Below are positions 1 through 5,770 of a stretch of 11,418 nt of DNA, in pieces (within the stretch, counting starts at the first letter, position 1; each line of letters opens with the position of its first letter). Both the position numbers and the translations under genes were made by a program. Source of the DNA: Bacillota bacterium (GTDB lineage: Bacteria > Bacillota > Clostridia > Acetivibrionales > DSM-1351). The notes below the pieces were generated by a model. That model searched no databases, was not told the origin of the DNA, and was given only the letters and a program-made list of their open reading frames with translations. The stretch is from contig JAEZOA010000152.1 in the NCBI GenBank assembly GCA_023441625.1, positions 1 to 11,418 of the forward strand, in the 5' to 3' direction.

Positions 1-195
1 CCCCTTAAGGGGCTGCCCGTAAAATTCACGCGGTTGGCGGACAATTCAATATGTCTTTAGACATAGCTAGTAACATGCCCTTATAGGGCTAGAGCATGCC
101 ACACGTTCTACGTGTGGTCATGACTATTCTGTATATAGAATTTCCAATATATAAGCAACGCTATAGCTCTTCATAAGATATTATATTATAGCAGA
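1..195. other. Structured intergenic segment with a run of hairpins, no gene
   Basis: No convincing gene is seen between the window edge and the end of gerQ. It contains CCCCTTAAGGGG (1-12, cut by the edge), a 5-bp hairpin ATGTC/GACAT (51-64), GCCCT/AGGGC (77-89), and a larger hairpin at 95-122 in which CATG plus CCACACGT pairs with ACGTGTGG plus CATG with one bulged T at 118. The CATGC at 74-78 could instead pair with GCATG at 94-98, competing with the larger hairpin. A weak ATTCT/AGAAT hairpin lies at 126-141. None has a clear U-run, so this is not a standard terminator for gerQ. It may be an intergenic repeat or a structured 3' end; that is inference. Confidence 0.45.
95..122. repeat. 12-bp-stem inverted repeat with one bulge
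   Basis: CATGCCACACGT pairs with ACGTGTGG-T-CATG around a TCT loop. The stem is GC-richer than its surroundings and there is no T-tract on either side. Nine bases of its right arm (CGTGTGGTC) also occur, on the opposite strand, in the long hairpin near 4279-4287, which weakly suggests a shared palindromic repeat family. Confidence 0.5.
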
Positions 196-549
196 TTACA
201 AAAGAAATGTAATAAACTTAATTGAGAAAAAGTCACATACAACAATATCGTCAGTTTGAACTTGTCTAATCGTAACAAAATTAGCACCAACATCCAGTAG
301 TGTTCCTGTTCTATCAATAAGTGTTCCTGTTCCAATAAGAAATTCTATTCTGACCATTTTTCCTATCTGTGTACGTAAATAACCATTTAAATATTCTGTG
401 CTTTCAAGTGTTAGAGCCTGTGGCTCAGTGGTAGGTGTGATTGGTGCCAGCTGGTTTTGGGTTCCAGGAAATTGCATAGTCGTTTCACCATTAGGACGTT
501 GTTCGTAGCAGGCTGGCAGGTTGTAATATGGAATGTAAGAATTTTTCAT
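196..549 (-). CDS. Spore coat protein GerQ-like
   Basis: This is probably the clostridial counterpart of GerQ (YwdL), an inner spore-coat protein that Bacillus needs to retain and activate the cortex-lytic enzyme CwlJ. The 117 residues fall into a low-complexity N-terminus rich in P, T, Q and N (about 1-48) and a compact C-terminal domain (about 51-117) beginning YLNGYLRTQIGK, with alternating hydrophobic beta-strand character ending SIKFITFLL. The Bacillus protein is longer, and its N-terminal lysines are cross-linked by transglutaminase; here the tail has only K2. The start has GGGAG seven bases upstream (minus strand). It lies 34 bp downstream of the cwlJ-like gene on the same strand, and this pairing is the strongest support. 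There is no signal peptide or membrane segment. No clear terminator follows; a weak hairpin (195-213) overlaps the stop codon. Confidence 0.72.
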   Translation of the reverse strand: MKNSYIPYYNLPACYEQRPNGETTMQFPGTQNQLAPITPTTEPQALTLESTEYLNGYLRTQIGKMVRIEFLIGTGTLIDRTGTLLDVGANFVTIRQVQTDDIVVCDFFSIKFITFLL

Positions 550-583
550 AAAAAACTCCCTTTCTTTTTATTTATAAATAAGA

Positions 584-1027
584 CTAAGTTTGAGCATATT
601 TTTGTGTGGGGATATAAAAGCAATGATTGCCCACTCTGGTAAAAATTACACCTGTTTTTCCAGGTGGAAAGAATGAACCACATGTAGGTTTAAAAGGGTT
701 GTAGTACCAAAGTGAGTTTGCAACTGCTCCCAATGTGTTTCCGGTCAGAGCCCAATCTACAACGTCATAATGTATGTCAGTAGGATTCATATTATATATA
801 TTTTGTGCGTTATATTGTCCAGCGACGACTTCTTTAACGCATGTAAACTGTCCTGCTTGAAGAATTGCCGCCCTCACATCACCGTGTAGTAACCTAAAAA
901 ATTCACCATAAGGGACTGTTACTCTATTCATGATAACAGATGCAACTGCCCTCATACCAGAATCACCTTCACCACCAGCTTCACATTCTAACAATCTTGC
1001 AAAAAGTTCTCTATTAGTATATGGCAT
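584..1027 (-). CDS. Spore cortex-lytic cell wall hydrolase, CwlJ/SleB family
   Basis: This enzyme degrades the peptidoglycan cortex during spore germination. The 147 residues consist of a single hydrolase-2 (SleB/CwlJ) domain. The family signature appears as ECEAGGEG (14-21) followed by GMRAVASVIMNRV (24-36); by alignment with the usual AEARGE motif the catalytic glutamate should be E16. Further family marks are the SLWYYNP segment (105-111) and GNHCFYIP (133-140). There is no signal peptide and no peptidoglycan-binding domain, which fits CwlJ (made in the mother cell, in the coat) rather than SleB, which is exported and has an extra binding domain. The start ATG follows an AGGTGAT ribosome site. 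The gene is first in a minus-strand pair with gerQ, as expected for enzyme and partner. A weak sigma-A-like TTGACA (1129-1134) lies upstream, but no sporulation sigma-factor promoter could be assigned. Confidence 0.88.
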   Translation of the reverse strand: MPYTNRELFARLLECEAGGEGDSGMRAVASVIMNRVTVPYGEFFRLLHGDVRAAILQAGQFTCVKEVVAGQYNAQNIYNMNPTDIHYDVVDWALTGNTLGAVANSLWYYNPFKPTCGSFFPPGKTGVIFTRVGNHCFYIPTQKYAQT

Positions 1028-1095
1028 TATTAATCACCTATAATATTAAATAGTATTGATATTTCATCTTCAATAGTATTATATTATTGATAAAA

Positions 1096-1127
1096 TGATT
1101 ATGTTACATAATTAATTGATTATGTTA
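1096..1127. repeat. 11-bp direct repeat upstream of cwlJ, 21-bp period
   Basis: TGATTATGTTA occurs at 1096-1106 and again, identically, at 1117-1127, a centre distance of two helical turns. Bases 1104-1124 also form an imperfect dyad, ACATAAT/ATTATGT. The spot lies about 70-100 bp upstream of the cwlJ start, where an activator site could sit. AT-richness makes chance similarity possible. Confidence 0.35.
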
Positions 1128-1130
1128 ATG

Positions 1131-1895
1131 TCAATGAGCTATTTGATTTATGAAACGCTCAATGATCCCACGAGTAAAATGACTTGCAGTTTTTTCAATA
1201 AATTTTGGGAAATTAAAGCTAGCATGCTCGTCAGCCTTGTCGGATATTACTCGAAATATTATGTAGTCAACATTATATTCATAGCAAATTTGAGCTACAG
1301 CAGCACCCTCCATTTCAATACATTTCAAATTCTGAATTTCCCTGCTAAGACTAAGTACCTTTTGACTATCAGCAATAAATTGGTCGCCACTTGCCACAGT
1401 ACCTACAACCACATTAGGTGTTTCTATATTAAACTCTTCTAAGTCACTTTGTGAAACATCAGACCTCATATATTCAGAAATATAATTTACTGCAGATTGC
1501 TTTGCCTGGGCCACAAGGTTATCTGAAACCTTAAAGAAATCAATACCTAACAATGGTATTTCAAACTTTTTGAAGCCTGGCAGCGCACTTGCATCCATGT
1601 CATGCTGTACTAACTTGTCAGCTATAACTATGTCACCAATATGCAATTCTTTATCTGCACCACCAGCTACCCCTGTAAAAAGAACTAAATCTACGTTAAA
1701 AATTTCTACTAGAGTAGTGACAGTTGAGGCTGCAGCAACTTTTCCACACTTTGAATAAACCAGAACTACTTCTTTGTTAAATAGTTCTCCTAAATAGTAA
1801 TCTCTCATTCCAATTGTTTTGGTCTCCCGTATACTCATACTTTCAGTTAAGAGCTTAATTTCTTGCTCCATTGCTCCAATAATTCCTATTATCAT
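1131..1895 (-). CDS. mtnN: 5'-methylthioadenosine/S-adenosylhomocysteine nucleosidase
   Basis: This cytosolic enzyme hydrolyses MTA and SAH to adenine plus methylthioribose or S-ribosylhomocysteine, clearing SAM by-products and feeding methionine salvage and the activated methyl cycle. The 254 residues show the full family pattern: MIIGIIGAMEQEI at the N-terminus with the catalytic-base candidate E12, FTGVAGGA (73-80), HDMDASAL (98-105), VASGDQFI (167-174), the ribose-binding EMEG (194-197), and RVISDKAD (215-222) with the proton-donor aspartate D219. The ATG at 1895 is chosen because GGAGG stands five bases upstream (1901-1905); an in-frame ATG nine codons earlier lacks such a site and would precede the conserved N-terminus. 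It shares strand with the ferredoxin-like gene but a strong hairpin separates them. Its stop codon overlaps a TTGACA that faces cwlJ. Confidence 0.95.
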   Translation of the reverse strand: MIIGIIGAMEQEIKLLTESMSIRETKTIGMRDYYLGELFNKEVVLVYSKCGKVAAASTVTTLVEIFNVDLVLFTGVAGGADKELHIGDIVIADKLVQHDMDASALPGFKKFEIPLLGIDFFKVSDNLVAQAKQSAVNYISEYMRSDVSQSDLEEFNIETPNVVVGTVASGDQFIADSQKVLSLSREIQNLKCIEMEGAAVAQICYEYNVDYIIFRVISDKADEHASFNFPKFIEKTASHFTRGIIERFINQIAH

Positions 1896-1927
1896 ATTAA
1901 CCTCCGTTATCTGCAAATTCAAAATAA

Positions 1928-1961
1928 AATAGGCCTAAAGGCAATTGCCTATAGACCTATT
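1928..1961 (-). terminator. Hairpin between the ferredoxin-like gene and mtnN; terminator or attenuator
   Basis: AATAGGCCTAAAGGCA pairs with TGCCTATAGACCTATT, 14 of 16 positions matching, with almost no loop beyond the centre. Read on the minus strand it is followed by a T-rich TTATTTTG, so it can end the ferredoxin-like transcript. It lies only 32 bases before the mtnN start and downstream of a plausible promoter, so it may also sit in the mtnN leader. Confidence 0.65.
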
Positions 1962-1975
1962 ATAATCTAATTTTC

Positions 1976-2004
1976 ATTATAAATAATAGCTATTACTTTG
2001 ACCA
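1976..2004 (-). promoter_or_regulatory. Possible sigma-A promoter for mtnN
   Basis: On the minus strand TGGTCA (1999-2004) and TATAAT (1976-1981) are separated by 17 bases. The -10 box is perfect and the -35 box matches 4 of 6. Transcription would start near 1969, directly before the hairpin at 1928-1961. This rests on consensus matching alone in AT-rich DNA. Confidence 0.35.
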
Positions 2005-2012
2005 TTCATAAA

Positions 2013-2744
2013 TTAGCTTTGTGATATATCACCATTAGTTCCGATAACCACTATACTCCAAGGTATCATTTTCCCTGACTGAATTAAAGCTGTTTTAACA
2101 GCATTTACAATTCCTCCACAGCAAGGCACTTCCATTCTTAAAACCTTAACGCTATTAATATTATTATTCGCAAGTATTGCTGTCAGCTTTTCTGCATAGT
2201 CACCTTCGTCAAGTTTTGGACAGCCTATCAAGGTTATCCTGTTCTTCATAAAATCCTTGTGGATATTTGCATAAGCATATGCTGTACAATCAGCAGCAAT
2301 TAACAAATCACAGTTTTCAAAGTAGGGTGCATTTACTGGTACTAGTTTAATTTGACAAGGCCATTGATTTAGCTCTGAGGTTATAGGTTTATTTTGATAT
2401 TCCTCTGCAATTTTCTCAGAGGGCCTTTTTATTGCCATTGCTCTTGAACCAGGACAACCGCTGTGAATAGGCGGCTGGGCAGGCGCAGAATTTTGTTCAG
2501 CAGTTCTCTTTTTTATATTCTCCATAACCAATTCCTCATCATATGCAGCAGCCTCACGCTCTTCTATAGTAATTGCATTTGTAGGACATTCTGGTAGACA
2601 ATTACCCAGGCCATCACAGTAGCTATCTGATATGAGCTTTGCTTTTCCGTTTTCTAAAAATAGTGCTCCTTCATGACAAGCATTTATACATAGTCCGCAG
2701 CCATTACACTTTTCTTCATTAATACGAATTATATTCCTTTTCAT
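2013..2744 (-). CDS. 4Fe-4S ferredoxin-domain protein with Cys-rich C-terminal domain
   Basis: This is a soluble iron-sulfur protein, probably an electron carrier or redox-responsive protein; its partner is not evident. Residues 1-60 form a two-cluster ferredoxin domain: C13-x2-C16-x2-C19-x3-C23 is a textbook motif, while the second is atypical, C43-x5-C49-x3-C53-P. Residues 61-95 are a charged then P/A/Q-rich linker. The C-terminal part (about 95-240) carries further cysteines in GCPGS (C97), WPC (C130), DC-TAYAY (C153), GCPKLD (C175) and VPCCGG (C208, C209), which could hold another metal centre or a disulfide. Similar proteins occur in anaerobes, often near hybrid-cluster or Crp/Fnr genes as I recall, but none of those is here. 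AGGAGG lies just upstream of the ATG. It is divergent from the SPFH gene across 268 bp. The exact substrate is unknown. Confidence 0.82.
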   Translation of the reverse strand: MKRNIIRINEEKCNGCGLCINACHEGALFLENGKAKLISDSYCDGLGNCLPECPTNAITIEEREAAAYDEELVMENIKKRTAEQNSAPAQPPIHSGCPGSRAMAIKRPSEKIAEEYQNKPITSELNQWPCQIKLVPVNAPYFENCDLLIAADCTAYAYANIHKDFMKNRITLIGCPKLDEGDYAEKLTAILANNNINSVKVLRMEVPCCGGIVNAVKTALIQSGKMIPWSIVVIGTNGDISQS

Positions 2745-2945
2745 ATTAGCCTCCTTTATGAGCCTTAAGCTCTACTATAAATTAATTTTATTCTATATCA
2801 ACATTAGACTTCCATAGTTTGAATTATTAAAGACTGCTGTGTTTTATGAGTTTATTATAGTATAAAATAACGCAGTGATATGTAGCTATAGATACAATAT
2901 ATTTTAATATAGGATATTACGTGGAATATTTTGACTAGTAATTCA

Positions 2946-2974
2946 TTGACATATTAATATTAAAATGATATCAT
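2946..2974 (+). promoter_or_regulatory. Likely sigma-A promoter of the SPFH operon
   Basis: TTGACA (2946-2951) and TATCAT (2969-2974) are 17 bases apart, about 40-65 bp upstream of the SPFH start. The -35 box is perfect and the -10 box matches 5 of 6. The sequence ATATCA occurs at 2968-2973 and again at 2979-2984, an 11-bp period over the -10/+1 region that could be an operator. The rest of the 268-bp divergent gap is AT-rich and shows nothing else I can support. Confidence 0.55.
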
Positions 2975-3012
2975 AATAATATCAAATTAATATTTTAATT
3001 GGAGGGGTTATT

Positions 3013-3882
3013 ATGAAGGAAGTTACGATTAATACAAAGTCTGGTGGGATAATGCTGTTATTATCATTTGTTGTACTTATTTTAAGTGTTTTAATTTTTA
3101 TTGCGGGAGTAGCTTTAGCTCCTATATTAGCTATAGTAGGTACTATAATATTTGTTGTGTATTGTTTTATGCTACCAGGTTTCTTTACTATTCAGCCAAA
3201 TGAGGCAATGGTGTTAGTGTTATTTGGTAAGTATATTGGTACTGTTAAGAAGGCAGGCTGGCATTGGGCAAATCCTTTCTATACCAAGAAAAAAATATCA
3301 CTTAGGTCAAGGAATATAAATGGAGAAAAGATAAAAGTTAATGATGAAATGGGTAATCCAATTGAAATCGCTGATGTAATTGTATGGAGAGTGGAAAATA
3401 CAGCAGAGGCTTTATTCGATGTAGACAACTATATTGATTATGTAAATGTACAGAGTGAATCAGCACTTAGACATCTAGCTGGTATGTATCCATACGATGT
3501 CGGAGAAGATGATACACATACCTTGTCATTAAGAGGGAGTTCAGACGAGGTATCAGATGCATTAAAAAATGAACTGCAGCAAAGGTTAGGTAAAGCAGGT
3601 GTTATAGTTGAAGAAGCAAGATTGTCACATTTAGCATATGCCCCTGAAATTGCAGCCGCAATGCTTCAAAGGCAACAGGCAGCGGCAATAATAGCAGCAA
3701 GACAAAAGATTGTTGAAGGTGCAGTGGGCATGGTTCAGATGGCATTAAATAAGTTGAGTGAAGATGGAATTGTAGAACTTGATGAAGAAAGAAAAGCTGC
3801 TATGGTGAGTAATTTACTAGTTGTTTTATGTGGAGAAAGAAGTACGCAGCCCATTATTAACGCAGGAACTTTACACAATTAA
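3013..3882 (+). CDS. SPFH/band-7 domain membrane protein
   Basis: The protein belongs to the stomatin/prohibitin/flotillin superfamily, which forms oligomeric membrane-associated scaffolds; a specific role for this subgroup is not known to me. The 289 residues begin with two hydrophobic segments (about 12-32 and 34-55), then the SPFH domain (about 57-230) starting FFTIQPNEAMVLVLFGKYIG, with AGWHWANPF (81-89) and a conserved long helix region PEIAAAMLQRQQAAAIIAARQ (211-231). The C-terminal part is a short helix followed by STQPIINAG (277-285), a tail typical of this subgroup. GGAGGGG precedes the ATG closely, which supports this start. It is followed at 99 bp by a ribbon-helix-helix gene, probably in the same transcript, since no terminator lies between and a strong one follows both. 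Confidence 0.9.
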   Translation: MKEVTINTKSGGIMLLLSFVVLILSVLIFIAGVALAPILAIVGTIIFVVYCFMLPGFFTIQPNEAMVLVLFGKYIGTVKKAGWHWANPFYTKKKISLRSRNINGEKIKVNDEMGNPIEIADVIVWRVENTAEALFDVDNYIDYVNVQSESALRHLAGMYPYDVGEDDTHTLSLRGSSDEVSDALKNELQQRLGKAGVIVEEARLSHLAYAPEIAAAMLQRQQAAAIIAARQKIVEGAVGMVQMALNKLSEDGIVELDEERKAAMVSNLLVVLCGERSTQPIINAGTLHN

Positions 3883-3939
3883 AGCAAAGGTGTTGGTAGC
3901 TTGCAAGAATGTGGTTGCAGTAGTAAAGAAGCTGCGTGG

Positions 3940-3975
3940 CTCCACGTTAGTTTCACCAATTTTCTGTGCGTGGAG
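3940..3975 (+). promoter_or_regulatory. Possible hairpin masking the ribosome site of the ribbon-helix-helix gene
   Basis: CTCCACG at 3940-3946 is fully complementary to CGTGGAG at 3969-3975, which includes most of the GGAGG ribosome site (3972-3976). The loop is 22 bases. A competing small hairpin CGTG-GCTC-CACG (3935-3946) would free the ribosome site. This could limit translation of the small regulator relative to the SPFH protein. It is seen as base-pairing potential only. Confidence 0.4.
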
Positions 3976-3981
3976 GTTAAT

Positions 3982-4167
3982 ATGGCAGAAAAAAAGTCGA
4001 TTTTACTTAGGTTGAGTCCAAGGATGTGGGAGGAAATCTCTAAATGGGCCGATGATGAGTTTCGTTCGGTTAATGGACAGATAGAGTATATTTTAAGTGA
4101 TGCTATTAGAAAGAGGTATAAGATACAAAATAATGAGAGTGATTGCTCTGAGCAGGATAATGAATAA
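3982..4167 (+). CDS. Small Arc-type ribbon-helix-helix protein
   Basis: This is a 61-residue protein of the Arc/MetJ ribbon-helix-helix fold, whose members bind DNA as dimers through an N-terminal beta-strand. The strand is SILLRLS (6-12), the first helix PRMWEEISKWADDEF (13-27) and the second NGQIEYILSDAIRKRY (31-46); FRSVNGQIEYIL is a hallmark of the group. The last 15 residues are acidic. The ATG at 3982 is chosen because GGAGG lies six bases upstream and the fold begins at once; the same frame is open back to a TTG at 3901, but that extension (LQECGCSSKEAAW...) lacks a ribosome site. Small proteins of this kind are found downstream of SPFH genes in other Firmicutes as I recall, so a functional link is likely. 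No toxin gene is adjacent. Confidence 0.8.
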   Translation: MAEKKSILLRLSPRMWEEISKWADDEFRSVNGQIEYILSDAIRKRYKIQNNESDCSEQDNE

Positions 4168-4191
4168 AATATAAAAAAGCTAAATCAAAAT

Positions 4192-4246
4192 AAAAAAGAA
4201 ACTATAGAATGGATAATCTAAAAGCCTATTCTATAGTTTCTTTTTT
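4192..4246. terminator. Strong bidirectional terminator
   Basis: AAAAAAGAAACTATAGAAT (4192-4210) pairs perfectly with its complement at 4228-4246, a 19-bp stem with a 17-base loop. It ends in six Ts on the plus strand and, because of the A-run on the left, in Ts on the minus strand too. It lies between the convergent ribbon-helix-helix and chemotaxis-transducer genes and can serve both. Confidence 0.92.
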
Positions 4247-4248
4247 AT

Positions 4249-4298
4249 TAACAGTGCGTCGTGTGTCCAGCAAAGCTGGACCACACGACGCACTGTTA
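4249..4298. repeat. Near-perfect 23-bp-stem palindromic element
   Basis: TAACAGTGCGTCGTGTG plus TCCAGC pairs with GCTGGA plus CCACACGACGCACTGTTA, with a three-base AAA loop and one bulged C near 4281. It is much richer in G and C than its neighbourhood and directly follows the terminator. It has no T-run, so it looks like a REP-type intergenic palindrome or a transcript-end protector rather than a second terminator. The stretch 4299-4370 after it contains only a weak TATAAG/CTTATA hairpin. Confidence 0.75.
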
Positions 4299-4370
4299 GC
4301 TTGGACTTGCGTTGTTTCTTTAACATAAAGTATAATCTGATTCTCAAGTATAAGCTAAACTTATAAGAAA

Positions 4371-5621
4371 TTATCTTAACTTATATTTCTTCAATTTTAA
4401 ATCCAACTGTTTAACCAATTGGTCCAAACCTTGTGCAGCAATTTTCATATCATCAAGAGTTTTAAGCTGATTTTCAGTGGTAGCGGCAACCTCTTCACTT
4501 GATGCAGCAGTTTGTTGGGATACAGAAGATATATTTTCAATAGCACTGATAACTTCTCCCTTGTCATTTTGCATCTTAATTACAGCTGTATTTACATCGT
4601 TGATTTTTGCTACAATATAATCAATAGCATTTGCTATATCATTAAAGGAACTATTAGTTTTATCAACAGCTAAATTCTGGTCTTGAGAAACCTTCTTCAT
4701 TATTTCCATTGAGGAAATGGCCAAGGCAGATTCTTCTTGAATACTTTGCATCATATTGTTAATTTCTTCAGTAGACTTTCTGCTCTGGTCTGCCAACTTA
4801 CGTACTTCATCAGCAACGACTGCGAAGCCCTTTCCGGCTTCTCCTGCTCTTGCAGCCTCAATTGCAGCATTAAGTGCTAAAAGATTGGTTTGCTCAGCTA
4901 TATTTTCAATAGACTCAACGAATAAACCAATATCTTTAGTTGTATTTGTTAGATTCTCTACTACTGAGAATATCTTTTCTGAGGTTTCATAGGTTTCTTT
5001 TGATTTATCTCTCAAAGTAGTAACAGCTTTGAGACCAATGGTATTCAAGTCAATGATTTTGTTTGTTTCATTAGTAATTCCACTATAGCTTTCATAAACA
5101 AAATTAATTTGATCTGAAAGTTTGTCAACAACCTGTACACCTAACTGGGCCTCTTCTGCTTGTGCGGATGCGCCCTTGGCAATCTCATCAATAGTCTTTG
5201 ATATTTCTTCAATTGCATTAGTTGCATCACCGGAAGTTGAGGTAACTTTCCTTGATGCTTGGGTTATTGACATGGAGAGGTTGAAAAAGCTTTCAATAAG
5301 TGCTCGAACATCACTTATAACATGATTAACTACTGAGGCAACAAATCCTAGCTGTCCATAACTTTTAGGCTCTATCATACGTGAGAAGTCGCCGGATTTA
5401 AAGGATTCTAAATCATCAGAAAATTTACTAATTATTTTTTTATATCTTAACCCCGTTAAAAGAATAAATAAAACGCAAGTTACAATACATGCAAAAAGAG
5501 TATAAATAGCAGCAGCTACACCAATTATTATTCCTCCAATAACACACAATATAACACTGCTAATAACTCCAATAAGATATAAATTGTTAGATGTTGTACC
5601 GCTTGACTCGTTTTTTTTCAT
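4371..5621 (-). CDS. Methyl-accepting chemotaxis-type transducer without a ligand domain
   Basis: This membrane signalling protein should control the CheA/CheW kinase complex. The 416 residues start with a short cytoplasmic tail, two adjacent transmembrane helices (about 14-36 and 39-57) joined by almost no loop, a short HAMP-like or linker region (about 60-110), then a long coiled coil (about 115-410). The hairpin tip that binds CheA/CheW is clear: NIAEQTNLLALNAAIEAARA (240-259) followed by GEAGKGFAVVADEVRKLA (260-277). SSVSQQTAASSEEVAATTE is a typical methylation-helix segment. With no extracellular domain it must sense from within the membrane or cytoplasm, or respond to another protein. 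The ATG at 5621 is chosen for its GGAGG seven bases upstream; an upstream in-frame ATG at 5798 would add 59 unlikely residues. No flagellar or other che genes are nearby. Confidence 0.9.
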   Translation of the reverse strand: MKKNESSGTTSNNLYLIGVISSVILCVIGGIIIGVAAAIYTLFACIVTCVLFILLTGLRYKKIISKFSDDLESFKSGDFSRMIEPKSYGQLGFVASVVNHVISDVRALIESFFNLSMSITQASRKVTSTSGDATNAIEEISKTIDEIAKGASAQAEEAQLGVQVVDKLSDQINFVYESYSGITNETNKIIDLNTIGLKAVTTLRDKSKETYETSEKIFSVVENLTNTTKDIGLFVESIENIAEQTNLLALNAAIEAARAGEAGKGFAVVADEVRKLADQSRKSTEEINNMMQSIQEESALAISSMEIMKKVSQDQNLAVDKTNSSFNDIANAIDYIVAKINDVNTAVIKMQNDKGEVISAIENISSVSQQTAASSEEVAATTENQLKTLDDMKIAAQGLDQLVKQLDLKLKKYKLR

Positions 5622-5658
5622 AATATTACCTCCGGAATTTAGCAAAATATGTTCACAC

Positions 5659-5682
5659 TGTATTATACACTGTATTCTACAC
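5659..5682 (-). promoter_or_regulatory. Tandem 12-bp repeats over the putative transducer -10 box
   Basis: On the minus strand GTGTAGAATACA is followed directly by GTGTATAATACA, then GTGTG; the two 12-mers differ at one base. The second contains TATAAT (5662-5667), a perfect -10 box about 40 bp before the start codon, but no good -35 box is present 17 bases upstream. This arrangement suits an activator or repressor binding at a one-turn period. No SigD-type promoter was seen. Confidence 0.4.
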
Positions 5683-5770
5683 AAAAAAATAAAATCCTGC
5701 ATAATTTCAAGCTCATCGCTATTTAATTTTATATATATAAGCCAATAAATTGGTAGATTTTCAAATAATA

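Noticed and set aside
1116..1442. Plus-strand frame opposite the MTA/SAH nucleosidase
   Set aside because: It is antisense to a clear enzyme gene, has biased composition and no recognisable domain.
1896..1922. Upstream ATG for the MTA/SAH nucleosidase
   Set aside because: The family N-terminus MIIGIIGAMEQEI starts at 1895 with a good ribosome site five bases before it.
3901..3981. N-terminal extension of the ribbon-helix-helix protein from a TTG codon
   Set aside because: There is no ribosome site before the TTG, while GGAGG is well placed for the ATG at 3982, where the conserved fold begins.
3982..4167. Ribbon-helix-helix protein as antitoxin of a toxin-antitoxin pair
   Set aside because: No toxin-like ORF is adjacent; the upstream partner is an SPFH membrane protein and the downstream gene is a convergent chemotaxis transducer behind a terminator.
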